Shown: positions 37,033 through 48,829 of the stretch, piece by piece
Numbering within the stretch: the first letter of the stretch is position 1
Layout of the letters: each line of letters opens with the position of its first letter
DNA from: Gnetum montanum
Taxonomy: Eukaryota > Streptophyta > Gnetopsida > Gnetales > Gnetaceae
NCBI GenBank assembly: GCA_015680685.1
Contig: MNCI01005245.1
Span: 422,351 to 486,350, forward strand
Reading direction: 5' to 3'
Length of the DNA: 64,000 nt
Made by a program: the position numbers and the translations under genes
The notes under the pieces: generated by a model
The model's input: only the letters and a program-made list of their open reading frames with translations
Database searches by the model: none
What the model was told of the DNA's origin: nothing

Positions 37033-37650
37033 ATGAGTAATGCTTTTCTAATGATCTTTTTTATGGTTATGCCAACAATGATACATGGATTTGTAATTGG
37101 TTTATCTTAATTCTAATAAGTGTACCTAACATAGCATTTTCATGATGGAATAATATTTCATGTTGGTTATTGTCATATTTGTTGTTGCTTCTATTAAGCT
37201 TTAAATAATTGAATCATATGCTTTAGAGAACTCCACAAAGCAAATAAACATTCTTTTATTTTTTCCTTTTTCATAATCAATAATATATTTCAATATGATT
37301 AGGTGATCAATAATAAAATGGTAACATCTAAACATATCTTGTGAAATTGCTTGCAAATTGTTTTTTTATATATTTTTGAATCTTCATCTCAAGAATATTT
37401 CCCAAAACCTTATTACTAATTACAATCAGCCTATGGTTATTTAAATTTGATCTATCTCCATTTTTGAATAGCAAAATAGCTCTGTTAATGTACCATTGTT
37501 TATCGAAACCAATTTGAAAACCATGGTTTGGATTTTTCCAAACTATTTGTCATAACAAAAGTCCTCCCTAATTTGGCATGTCTCCATAAAATTTTCTTTC
37601 ATTAGTTGCTTTACTAGAGGCCAGTCTTTTGATGTTCTACATAGCATCCT
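37033..37650 (-). pseudogene. LINE-A, RT N-terminal half
   Basis: This is the minus-strand LINE RT upstream of the segment at 26050-26988, separated from it by E4. Readable parts are RAILLFKNGDRSNLNNHR, ISNKVLGNILEMKIQKYI and FVEFSKAYDSII (the usual VDFSKAYD block). The right end at 37650 is cut by E5 at ATCCT. Confidence 0.8.
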
Positions 37651-38476
37651 TGATGAGCGGTGAGGTATCCCTGCACTCAACCATACGAATACGTGCGTCC
37701 ACGCATGATCTAGTCAAATTCCAAAGACTAAGTGTTTATGTGCCCTTGTGGAACAATAATTGGTTGATCAATCATTGTCTTCCCAAGCTTACTTGTATGT
37801 CATGATTGTATGGTTAAGTAAACTTGAGGCATATGATTTTTATACTTTTTATGTGTTTTTATGTCCTGCTACTAAGAAGGGAGGAGAGAGATAACTAAGT
37901 AACTAATTTAATTTGACTACTTATTAACTAGGTTCTAATTGATCCTAACACTAGTATCCGTTCTCACTTGCTGTACACATCCTAAACCAATGCAACACTA
38001 TTGGGATTACCAAACGCTAATCATTACTAGATTACCAAGTCTTACACGCATGCTCAAAGTGATCGTATTGTGTGTGCTTACTTAGGAGAGTTGTAGGGTG
38101 AGAGAGAATCATTAATTAACTAAGGAAAGCATTAAGTAATAGTAATTAACATTAATTAATCTATTTTGAATTTGCACGGTTTATCACAAAGTTCGTCTTT
38201 ATTACTGTACACAAGGTGTGCTCAGGTACACAATGCTCGAATAAAGATCCGTTTACTTTATGACTCCTACTGTGGGCAAGCAGAAATATTTCTAACTCTG
38301 AGAGGGAGAAAAGACAAGAGTTTGGGTAAGGGACTAAGAGTAACTATTGAAAACTGAGTGCACCCATCTCTTATTTATAGGCAATGAGGCAGGCTGCAAT
38401 ATTGCATACATGATATCACGTGGGAGGCCATGATATCATAGACACAATATCATGGGCATGATATCATGGGTCATCA
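37651..38476 (-). repeat. E5 3' LTR (826 bp)
   Basis: Read on plus, it starts TGATGAGCGGTGAGG and ends GTCATCA, followed by TACCCCCACAACTGAATG, the complement of the primer tract. The U3 carries ATGATATCA dyads at 38410-38470, and the TATA box complement (CTTATTTATAGG) lies near 38370. Confidence 0.9.
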
Positions 38477-40395
38477 TACCCCCACAACTGAATGAAAACT
38501 CATCCTTGAGTTCCTTACAAAATATTGGGAAGGTATGCAATTATTGACTGAATGAAAACTGACAATGACAGCAAATAATAGACTCAAAGTGCCTAGTGAA
38601 CGGATTGATAAAAATATTACAATATTGGTGTTCATGCCTTTTATGGTGAACACTGTACATGGATGACATCCAGACCTTATCTTGACAAATTGAAGAGAAA
38701 AAGAGGGAGAAAAGAAAATGAGGTGTGTTTTTGCCAATGTTGAGATTGCGCCCTCCATTGTTTATCCATAGCCATGCGACTAGACTTGTTCTTGACGTAA
38801 ACGTTCCAACTCTAGTCCATCCCGAGTGCTTCCTCCTATTCCAGTCCATAGTTCATGTAATCACCATCTACACACACAACACAGTCACAAATGAGCAAGG
38901 ATAAGTAAGTCACAATGCAATTGATACCTTGCCTCGATATAAAGCGCATTGGCTAGGTTGTGGTTATGGAAAAAACTAGGTTAGAGGTTTATTATTGAAA
39001 ACTACCCAAGGTGTAGGGGTTAGGTAAGTAGTAGAATGGAGAAATTGAAAAATTTGTGCCAAGGCCCCAACAACTAAAAGCGAACCTCTGGTAGCAATAA
39101 GATGAAAAAATATAAGGAACAAGAAAGATGGGAAAAATAACAACGACAACACCAATAAAGTGGATGCCAAAGATGGGGATGAAACGAGAAATGGTTGATT
39201 GTAGAGAATGTTTAAGGAAAAGAACTTAACAATTGCACCAAAAAGGAATGCCAGTGGGTCCTCCCCAAAGCAGGCTCATGCCCTTTATACCCTAACAAAC
39301 CCACAAACCAAAGAGTTTGTAGGCTCTAGGAATGTGATTTAGAAGCAAGAGTTAAAAAAATTACCCACAAGAATTTACTAAGGAAAAAAAATGCATCAAC
39401 CAAGATATGGACTAACCATAAAACCAGCAATGAGGTGGAAAATGGAAAGAAAGATGGAGAGTAGAAATGGAATGGAATCCAAAGAGCAAGGTTATGTAAA
39501 GTCCCTTGTGTATGTCATGGTTAATGTGACTGAGTAGAGCTCATTCCAAATCTGGACTCAAACCAACCACATTCAGTGACCTCACATCAATACACCTGGC
39601 CAATCCATCCCCTTGAAGTAACAAGAATGCTTCCCCAAACAGTCACCACCATTCCAAGGAGAGCGAGATGGAGAAGTAGGAAGCAAGAAAGGGCCTTAGT
39701 TAGAGGGAACCTTTAGGCATGGGTAACATGTCTTTCCAGTGCCATAACTAGTGCTTGTAGCCCTTATTTCTTTATTATGTCTAAGGGGTGTGCTTTGAAT
39801 TCCCACCTTTTTTATGCATGAGAACCACACCATGCAAAGATGTATTTTTAATCACTCACCTTCCTGATATTTGATTGATGGAAGAATGGTGGAAAACCCA
39901 AGAAAAAGCATCCAAGCATCCAAAAGAATAGCCAGCACACATGCATCAAATTCCCTTGAAGTCACACCCTTTTCATCCATTGAGTCCTTCCTCGATTTGA
40001 AGAATACCAAGCCACCAATTCATTAATAAGTTTAATTAGAAAAAGGGATAGTACAATTCCAAAACCAAGGGAGACCATAAAGTTGAACGGAGGAATGGAC
40101 GGTGTGGACTCATTACCTATTTTATCAAAAGAACCATATCTTAATATCAACATTGAGAATTAAAGGTAAAAACCAAACATTAGCAATCAACATTATTATA
40201 GTACAATCCACCATCATGAGCACTTATTGTATGACAAATGAAAGTAAATCAAACAAACAAAGAAATAGTAAAAATGGTAAAGATGGTGTAAGACAAAAAT
40301 AAGTAAATTTGAAAAAATGTGCAAAACAAAAAGGTGTAAAACAAAAATGTGCAAAACAAAAAATTTAAAGAGTTGAGGGCTTAGAATGGTTACCA
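38477..40395 (-). other. E5 post-pol region, longest readable third-ORF relic
   Basis: On the minus strand a stop-free stretch of 88 codons runs from 39269 (FGEDPL) to the donor TGG/GTAGT at 39006/39005, ending LTPTPW. It includes the hydrophobic LVLSLLFFPSFLFLIFF segment. The acceptor GTTGTGTGTGTAG/ATGG ends at 38868, giving a 138-bp intron in phase 0. After it comes a TGA at codon five (shared with E3), and then a 102-codon open stretch (MDWNRRKHSGWTRV...) to 38541. Upstream, VFFKSRKDSMDEKGV starts at 40007. It resembles the position of the Athila env-like ORF. The function is unknown. Confidence 0.5.
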
Positions 40396-43300
40396 TTAGT
40401 GGTCATCTCCCCCACAACTAAGTTGGAAGAAGGAGATCCGAAATAGCAAGCAAGGTTGTCCACCAACAGAGGTAGTATGAATACTAGCTAACCTAAGCTC
40501 ATGGAAAGGTTTGGTTTGTTGGATGTTGATCAATAGTTTCTTATCCGAGCTCTTAGGATTGTATATCATCATGGCCCCTAAAGGAAAAGTTGCATGAGTG
40601 ACATAAGGTCCTTCCCATAGCATTTGAAATTTGGTATGTTGTGGTACATGTGTGGGATTCCAGTAGAGAACCTTATCTCTTGATTTATATTTAACTTTCT
40701 TAATCCTTAGGTTATGAAGTTGTTTATTTAAAGCCTTTTGTAATTCGTTAGATGACAAGACAACTAGTCGATTCTCATCTAGCAAGTTAAGGTTCATTAG
40801 CCATTCTTTTTGTGCTAGATCAAGGTAAAGGTTGAGATCACATGCCATAGATAGTTTATGGAGTTTTGCTTGAATGGGAAGTGTTGTAAATTTTCCGTAC
40901 ACTAACTCATAAGGAGAGTAGCCTGTAGGGATTTTCCATGTGGAGCGGTATGCTCAAAGAGCATCATTCAATTTAGTGCTCTAGGCTCACCTAAACTTAC
41001 TAATGGTTCTTGTCAATATCTTTGTAATCTTCCTATTGGTGACTTCGACTTTACCATTCACTTAGGGGTGATATGGTGTAGTCATTTTGTGCTCAACCCC
41101 TAAGCGTTGCATTAATTTTTGAAAAGTCACACCTGTGAAGTGTGTACCATTGTCTGAAATAAGTGCACAAGGCACACCAAACTTGTTTACGATTTTTTGT
41201 TGAACAAATCATGCAGCTATGGATGATGTACAATCCTTAACAGCAGCTAATTTTGCCCATTTTGTAAGGTAATCTATGACAACAATAATATAATCTTTTC
41301 CATTGGACCTTGGTGTAATCGACCTCATAAAATAAATTCTCGAAATGTCGATGGGTTCTAAAGGTTAGATCCATTGTTGCAGATCATCCATTCTAGTAGT
41401 CATCCCCCCATCACATTGACAGTGTTCACAAGATTGGACGAAACGATGGGCATCCCAAAACAATGTAGGCCAATAATATTCTACAAGCAACATATTAATT
41501 GCTATTCATCTCCCAGTGTAATGACCCCCACAAGGACCCTCATGAGCATTTTAGAGAACTCATAGTTGATCTACATCGAGAACACACCATCAAAATAAGC
41601 CATTAGGACATACTTTGTAAAGTTGCCCATTGATTTCCATAAAATACTTGGCTTGGTGAAGAAACTGTTATTTCGTTTTGGCGTCAAACCCTTGTGGTGT
41701 TTATTGTGTAAGGAGATAGGTGAGAATGCTACTATACCAGTTTGTCTCCATGGTTAATTGATTATTAACTACACTTGCAAAGAGGAGTTCTTTTGGGAAA
41801 TAATAAAAAATTGGATACTCATCCTCTTTATTATCCCATTGCAATTGAGATAAATGATCAGCAACTACGATCTCAGTGCCTTTACAATTGATCATCATAA
41901 GATCGAACTCTTGTAAGATTACAAGCCATCATATGATGCAAGGGCTTGCCATTGGCTTATTCATTAGAAACCTTATTACACTATGATCCATGTGTATGAA
42001 TGTCTTATAGCCTAAGACATAGTGCCTAAATTTTTCTAGTGCAAACACTACAACCATTAATTTTTTCCTTGTTGTAGTGTAGTTAAGTTGTGCAGCAGCG
42101 ATACTTCTACTTGCACAGTGGATGTAGTAAGGATGTTTTTGGTCATCTAATTGTGTAAGTACAGCTCCTAAAGCATAGTTGGATGCGTTAGTCATTATGT
42201 GGAATGGTCTGGACTAGTCAAGAGCTTGTAGAATGGGTGTTTCTAGGAGTTGCTGTTTTAAAGTTTTTAAAGCTAGTTCACATTCTCTAGTCCATTCGAA
42301 AGGTACATCCTTTTTCATTAATTTAACCAATGGTTTTGCAACCTTTGAAAAGTTCTCAATAAACCTTCTATAGTAGCCAGTGTGTCCAAGGAATGACCAG
42401 ATATCTTTTATAGTTTCTAGTTGATGAGTAATTCCTTGGATAACTTTGATCTTTTTAGGGTCTACCTCTATCCATGTTCATGAAATTTTATGCCCTGGTA
42501 CGATGTCTTCTTGGACCATCAAATGGCTTTTCTACTAGTTGAGCCTCAAATTAGTTTCTACACATCATTTTAGTACTTGCTCCAATTGGTCCAAGGCTTG
42601 ATCAAAGTTTGCTTCGTAGGTGGAGAAGTTGTCCATGAAGACCTCCACACTATTTCCTATCTGCTACTAGAATATGCTTAGAACTAATCATTGAAATGTT
42701 GCAGGGGCATTGCACAAGCTAAATGACATCTATTTGTATGCAAATGTTCCCCAAAACTAGTGAACGTAGTCTTGGCTTGGTCTTCTAGGGCTATTTGTAT
42801 TTGGTTGTATCCACTATGCCCTGAAATGGTGTCTAAGACCTAGTCTATGAATGGCAATGGAAAGTGGTCTTTGAATGTTGCCATAATTAGTAGCCTAAAA
42901 TCTATGCACACCCTCCATTTGCCTCCCTTTTTAGGCACTATAACTAAGGGGTTAACCCATTCACTATCAGCAATGGGCTATATGAACCCAACTTTTAGAA
43001 GCTATTCAATTTCTTCCTTAACTTCTTGCTTCAACTTTGGATTCGATCACCTCTGCAGTTATCTTAGAGGTTTCATGAATGGGTCAGTGTAAATTCTATG
43101 TTGGCATATCCTAGGATCTATTCCAATTAATTTGGGATATAACCAAGTGAAGGCTTTCGACCATTTGTTTATTACCTTTAGCAGTCTTTCTTTTTGTTGA
43201 GGAGCAAGCTTCGCATTAATAATAATAGGTTTTCCATTTTTAAGAAATGTGTATTCCATACCAGTGGGTAATGGTTTTAGCTCAAGGGGCTCTTACTTAA

Positions 43301-43990
43301 AATTATTAGGGAGTTCCAGCTTTCCCCAGTTAATATTTTCAAGGTCAAGACGTAGAAGTTGGTGATGGACTTGTTCTAATGTATCTATGCTATCGATGTA
43401 AGCACAAGTCAAACCCTTAGTTGGTTCCATGGATATAGTTGAACTGCTCTCTTGATCAGCTATTAGCCACTGGATGTCTTCTTATTTTGTGGTTGCTGCA
43501 TATAAGTATCTTTGTATATCAGTCACTTGTGCACACTAATTGCATGTAGGCAACGTTAAGCGTTGCATAGACCATGAATTTTGCATGCAATTACACCGTA
43601 AGTCATTGTATGCGATGCATGGAACTTTCTTCTTTTCGATCTTTCCAAATGTATTTTCCTTTGATATTTCCAAGGAAAGATCACAGATTCCTAGGCACAC
43701 ATCAACTATGCTTAGCCATGCTCTTCCCATTATGATTGGGAAGTTCCCCTTACCATTGCTTACTTGAATCACTAGGAAGTCAACTGGATATGACCACCCA
43801 CAAATAGTGGTGACAATGTCCTCCACTAGTCCCAACAAGATAGTGATTGATTGGTCGGCCAACTCTAAATGAATATTACTCTTTTTTAGCAGAAGCAGGT
43901 TCCAGGCATTGTACATTTCTTAAGAAATCAAGTTGACACCAGAACCTGAATGTAAAAGAGCTTTGCACAGCTCATTTCTAGCAATTTGTA
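40396..43990 (-). pseudogene. E5 pol: protease, RT, RNase H, integrase
   Basis: Minus-strand protease lies at about 43990-43536 (NFPIIMGRAWLS), RT at about 43260-42420, RNase H at about 42240-41840 and integrase at about 41640-40396. The active-site Asp of the protease reads His (LLHSGSGVNLIS). The RT motif reads FMDN (42628-42639), so the second Asp is lost. The first integrase Asp reads Tyr and the second (ISDNGT) is kept. The integrase C-terminal 168 codons (40396-40902) are still open and end in LSCGGDDH. Confidence 0.88.
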
Positions 43991-44089
43991 GATATATTAG
44001 AGGACTCCTAGGATCAGAGAATTTCCTAGGAAGATGGCTAGCTTTTATCCAATCGATGATGGCATGAGTTAACATGACCGTATGCATTG

Positions 44090-46662
44090 AGCATAGTTTT
44101 TAAGTTGAAGGGAGCTCTGAAGCATCAAGTGATAGTGAGGTGGTTGAAGAATTAGCCACTTGTGATTGCAAGGGCTTATTTGGCTTGTTGGTTCTAAAGA
44201 AAGGTCTTTTCTTCATGCGGTTGTCAGAACCAATAGTAGGTTGAGGGTTAACAGCCCTTGTGGCATTACGTTGCTGCGGCTGGGTAGGGATTTCACCTTG
44301 CATAGTTGGAGTAGGTGGTAATGGAGTTAAGGGTGGACAAGGTGCAGCTAGATGAGAAGGATGGTATGTTTGTGGAACATCAGCCCTAGGAGAAGGAGTT
44401 CTATAATACTCACGAGCTTGGTAGTGAGGTTGAGGAGTAATGTGACTAGTAGAGTCATGTGGAGAGACTGGCTATAGCACGTAATATCCATGTGGGGCAG
44501 GTTGTCGGTAAGGATACTATTGCCTTAGTGGTGGCATTCTCCATGATTGTGGGTATTGCCATTGTTGATACTACTCGATTGTTTGTGGCGGTGGTTCACT
44601 TGGATAATACGTTAAGGGTTGGTGGAACTATCTTGAGTTACCTTGAGGATAAGGTAACCTTCAAGGTGTTTTCCTTTTTTTTAATCATGGATTGAGTGCA
44701 TACACACCAGATTCCTGCAGATGTGAGATTATAGGGCAACATCCCTTAGGATGGTCATATTGGCATATCTCGCATTCATTATCATTGTCTGTACCCGAAT
44801 CCACAACCTCTTCGATAATGACAACTTTGCCCTTACCCTTGTTACGTGCATATTCAGTTTCTCTCTTTCTTCTTTTTTCACGATCACTACCTTGCTCTCT
44901 AGACTCCTCTACTATTTTAAGAATGGTTTAAAATATATCATCTAGGGAATCCCACATTTGTTCTACCTTTGCCGATACTTCTGATGCTAATTTTTGGATA
45001 GGCAATGTTTTCTTATTCACCATCTCTTCGAGTGGTGGCTCTTCTTCATCCTCACAGAATCTTACTCCCCTCTTTTGGAGGGAAGGATCTCTATTATATT
45101 CCTCCACACTCTCTCTTTTCCTTAGCTCACCTTCTTCTCTAGAAACTTGCTCTAATAATATTTGAACTTCATGGATCCTAAGCTCAAATAGCCTCCCTTG
45201 GGCATACGTCCCAAGGGTTCTTCATGTTTCATCCCTACGTGCATCTATGAGATGGCATAGTTGATCCTTCTGCGAATAACCATGGCCAAGACAACAATGT
45301 AATAGTGCATAATAGTGGTCCATGGTAGCATCCAAGGGTTCATGGCCTCCTTGTTTCCATCCTTGGATTTGCTTTCGTAGGTTGGACACTCGGGAGTATG
45401 TTTGGTACTTATTGTTGAATAATTCTAACATGGTACTCCACCTATGAATGAATTCTAGTTCTAAGGACCAGTACTAGCTCTTCGCTTCTTTAACTAGTGT
45501 CTGTGGGAACAACTTAAGTTTTTGTCATTCACTTTCTATGTTTTGTAATGCACATGCATCATGAAATGCTTGTAGATGATTTTGAGGATCAGTGTTGTAT
45601 CCCCCTTCAAATTGTGGGATATTGTTCATGTCTAATCTCTTGATCCTACTATCCTTTTGGTGCCTTGTTGGGATCCTAACAGCCTCGGTTATGTCTAGCA
45701 TACTTTGAGTAACGAGTAGGGGTTCATCGTGACTGTCCCATCTGTGGTGTTTATGATGCCTATGTTGTTCCCTACTCTCCCTTCTCTCACGGTGTGTTTT
45801 GCTAGAGTGCCCTCATCCCCTTTCTCGACTATTTTGTCTATGACTCTTGTTTCACTTACCCTTATCCTCATGGTCTTTTTCCTTGTGACTGCATCCAAAT
45901 CTTGAAGGAGAGGGTGAAGGAGATGATGAAGGTGAAGAAGAAGGAGGACCATCATCATGTCGGTGCCTACTTCCTTCTCTTCAGTATTTGTGGCCCCGAT
46001 AGCAGTTACAATCAGAATGTCCATCTTTATCATGTGTTCTTATTCCTTTTTCAGACCCTTTGTGTCTAGCGGTACCAAAATCTGGGTTATGGATAGTTGA
46101 GTAAAGATTCTGGTACACAGCTCCTTGACCGAAGTCAATGGGAGGAACATCATTGTGTGGGCAACTGCTTGAGGGAGGTTCACCACCCTCATTTTTGCTT
46201 AGGACATGTCGAACATTCTGCAATAGCTTTCCTTACATAGATTCATGATGTCTCTCCTATTATGAGTCCCTTTGATGATGTGCCTCCGTGGGTCGATACT
46301 CTCTTGAGTCATGATCATGCACAATGTACTTTACTTGTAAGTGCTGCATGCCAATTCATGTGAGATCACGAAGAAGCATGCCCGAGATGAAGCGATTAGG
46401 AGGTAACACTATGTTACCTTCTAAATATTGCCAACAAAGTTGTTCATCCTGGTGGGGGATAAAGGTAAAGTTTGGTACATATTCATCAGGATGAATGTAT
46501 ACCATATGAAACTATTGAGAGACCAGTAGATTATCATGTGTACTATGCCTCCGATTGTTCCCTGTATCAGNGGACCAGTAGATTATCATGTGTACTATGC
46601 CTCTGATTGTTCCCTGTATCAGACCTAGGCAGTGAAACACTTTTGTACGAAGAAGGAGACAT
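44090..46662 (-). pseudogene. E5 gag
   Basis: The minus-strand ATG at 46660-46662 gives MSPSSYKSVSLPRS. Then follow QQFHMVYIHPDEY, a basic linker, and a capsid-like part at about 45540-45220 (FIHRWSTMLELFNNKYQ). A charged coiled-coil-like stretch lies at about 45220-44830. The zinc knuckle C-x2-C-x3-H-x4-C is at about 44737-44778. A Pro/Gln/Tyr-rich linker follows to 44100. The N-terminal part contains a one-base gap and a repeated 50-mer (46521-46622) that shifts the frame and is probably not biological. Confidence 0.85.
46521..46622. other. Assembly scar: single N between two near-identical 50-bp copies
   Basis: 46521-46570 and 46573-46622 are the same 50 bases except one C/T difference, separated by N at 46571 and one G. 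Sister gag copies have this segment only once. A failed overlap or gap closure is the simplest explanation. Confidence 0.9.
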
Positions 46663-46781
46663 GATTTTTTATTCAATGTGCAATGTATTATTATTTATTA
46701 ATTTTATTTAACCAACCCCAAGGGTTCATTCCAACAATGTGAAAGATTTCCTATGTTTTGGTTAGCACACAAACAACAAAG

Positions 46782-46799
46782 TCCCTAGCAATGGCGCCA
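46782..46799 (-). other. E5 primer-binding site, tRNA-Asp type
   Basis: Minus strand TGGCGCCATTGCTAGGGA, one base from the LTR. It matches 15 of 18 positions of the tRNA-Asp complement and all differences are transitions. It is the best-preserved site together with that of E3. Confidence 0.85.
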
Positions 46800-46800
46800 A

Positions 46801-47609
46801 TGATGAGTGGTGAGGTATCCCTACACTCAACCATACGAATACAAGCATCCACACATGATTTGGTTGAATTCCAAGGACTAAGTGCTTATGCATCCTTGTG
46901 GAACAAGAATGGGTTGATCAATCGTTGTCTTCCCAAGCTTACTTGTATATCATGATTGTATGGTTAAGTAAACTTGAGGCATATCATTTTTATACTTTTT
47001 ATGTGTTTTTATGTCCTACTACTAATAAGGGAGGAGAGAGATAACTAAGTAACTAATTTAATTTGACTACTTATTAACTAGGCTCTAACTGATCCTAACA
47101 CCAGTATCTGTTCTCACTTTTCATACACATCCTGAACCAGTGCAACACTACTGGGATTACCAAATGCTAATCGTTACTAGGCTACCAAGTGTTACATGCA
47201 TGCTCGAAGTGATCGTACTGTGTGTGCTTACTTAGGAGAGTTGTAAGATGAGAGAGAATCATTAATTAACTAAGGAAAGCATTAAGTAACAGTAATTAAC
47301 ATTAATTAATCTATTCTGAATGCTACAAAGTTTCAAAGTTTGTCTTTATTGCTATACACAAGGTGTGCTTAGGTACACAATACTTGAATAAAGATCTGTT
47401 CACTTTATGACTCCTACTGCGAGCACGTAGAAATAATTCTAACTTTGAGAGGGAGAAAAGGCAAGAGTTTGGGTAAGGAACTAAGACTAACTATTGCAAA
47501 CCAAGTGCACCTGACTCTTATTTATAGGTAATGAGGCACGCTGGGATATCACGTGGGAGGCCACGATATCGTGTATGCGATATCGTGGACGCAATGTTGT
47601 GGCTCATCA
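46801..47609 (-). repeat. E5 5' LTR (809 bp)
   Basis: Read on plus, it starts TGATGAGTGGTGAGG and ends GGCTCATCA. The U3 side has GATATCACGTGGG and CGATATCGTG/GCGATATCG blocks (47549-47588). CTTATTTATAGG (TATA on minus) lies near 47517. It pairs with 37651-38476. Confidence 0.92.
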
Positions 47610-47690
47610 ATCCTAAATGAAGAGGAAAAGGTTGTCATTGTCTTGCTAATACCCTACCAACTCACCCTTATCTTGAAACAAATTTTGATA
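47610..47690 (-). pseudogene. LINE-A, upstream continuation beyond E5
   Basis: Joined across E5, the minus strand continues the LINE-A reading (DAM-stop-NIKRLASSKATN, like the usual ALK-LKSNKA block). Little of it is recognisable before the plus-strand LINE-C signal begins near 47740, so the extent is uncertain. Confidence 0.4.
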
Positions 47691-47739
47691 AAATTGTACA
47701 ATAAAGAAAAAAAAGGAAATTTTGGTTGCAATCTTTCCC

Positions 47740-48780
47740 TTTGATGAGGAGACTTCTAAAATTTCTTTCGTTCTTTCTTAATCATATGGAGAAGAGTAGT
47801 TTGTCTCTCTTTAAAGCATTCTCTTTTTACTTCAAATCAAAATATTATAAATCCTGATAACTATTAGAGATTTTTGCATCTTTAATTTAATTCTATCTAT
47901 CACACATTCATAATCAAATAGAGGTTGGGACTATGTTGAGGCTTTTCTAGAAACCTATTATGTTGCTACAGCTAAAATTTTAGCAAGTTTTATATTAGGA
48001 TTTTAATGCTTTTGAATTTCCTCTTAAAAATTTAACTTAAAAAGAGGTATGCATTTAGTGTACAAATTTGTAAGAAAAATTTTAATTAATAGTTTTTTTG
48101 GTGTTAAGCAAGGATGTCCTCTTTCTCCTACTTTTTTTGAGCTTTTTATTGATGAACTTGAAGAGTGAATACATAAAATAGCAACTCATTTTGCAATTAT
48201 AATTAAAAGAAATCATGTCAGACTCTTACTCTATGTTGATAGTATTACCTTAATTTCAAATTCCATGGAAGGATTAAAACAAATATTTGATACTCTTCAT
48301 GACTTTTATTCGTATTCAAAAATGAAAGTGAAGGTTAAAAAAGTTATGATTTGTAGCACATGGAATAAGATGTATAATTTTACTATAGGACATGAACATG
48401 TTGATATAGTTTCCTCTTATGAATATCTTAGTATAAAATACTCTTGCAATTATAAATGGGAACATTGCATTAATTAAACTGTTGTAAGTGGCATGAAAGT
48501 ATTGTTTGGTTTAAAAAGTAAATATAAAAATGAATCTAATCTAGCTTGGGATACCTATAAATAACTTTATTTATGTCATTGTTTAATGTATTATTCTTTA
48601 TGAAATGATATGAAATAGAATGAAGCTTTATAATGTCTAAAGACTCATAGGATTTATTGGATGGATATTACATTTTCATGAAAAATAAAGATAGATCCTA
48701 TAAATTGACCAAGAATGAAAGAGACATAAAAAACAAATTATACATGCTTTTTGTTGTAACATTATAACAGTATCTTAAAT
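47740..48780 (+). pseudogene. LINE-C, RT (plus strand)
   Basis: The non-LTR RT on plus reads FFGVKQGCPLSPTFFELFIDELEE at about 48090-48165. The active site is YVDS (48232-48243), so the second Asp is Ser. TLHDFYSYSKMKVKVKKVMI and YNFTIGHEHVDIVSSYEYL follow. The same order and wording are seen in LINE-A and LINE-B, so all three belong to one LINE family. The C-terminal part seems to resume at 52530. Confidence 0.75.
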
Positions 48781-48829
48781 GGGTAGTAATAGCACAAGAA
48801 AGAAACATTTGTAACTCATCTTCAAGGGT

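Larger units (their letters stand above)
37651..47609 (-). mobile_element. E5: full-length minus-strand gypsy element (subfamily A)
   Basis: This is a complete 9.96-kb copy flanked by a perfect 5-bp duplication, ATCCT (37646-37650 and 47610-47614). The LTRs agree at about 90 percent by eye over 500 bp, higher than the E4 pair, so E5 is younger. It lies in LINE-A about 0.6 kb from E4 and in the same orientation. Confidence 0.95.
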
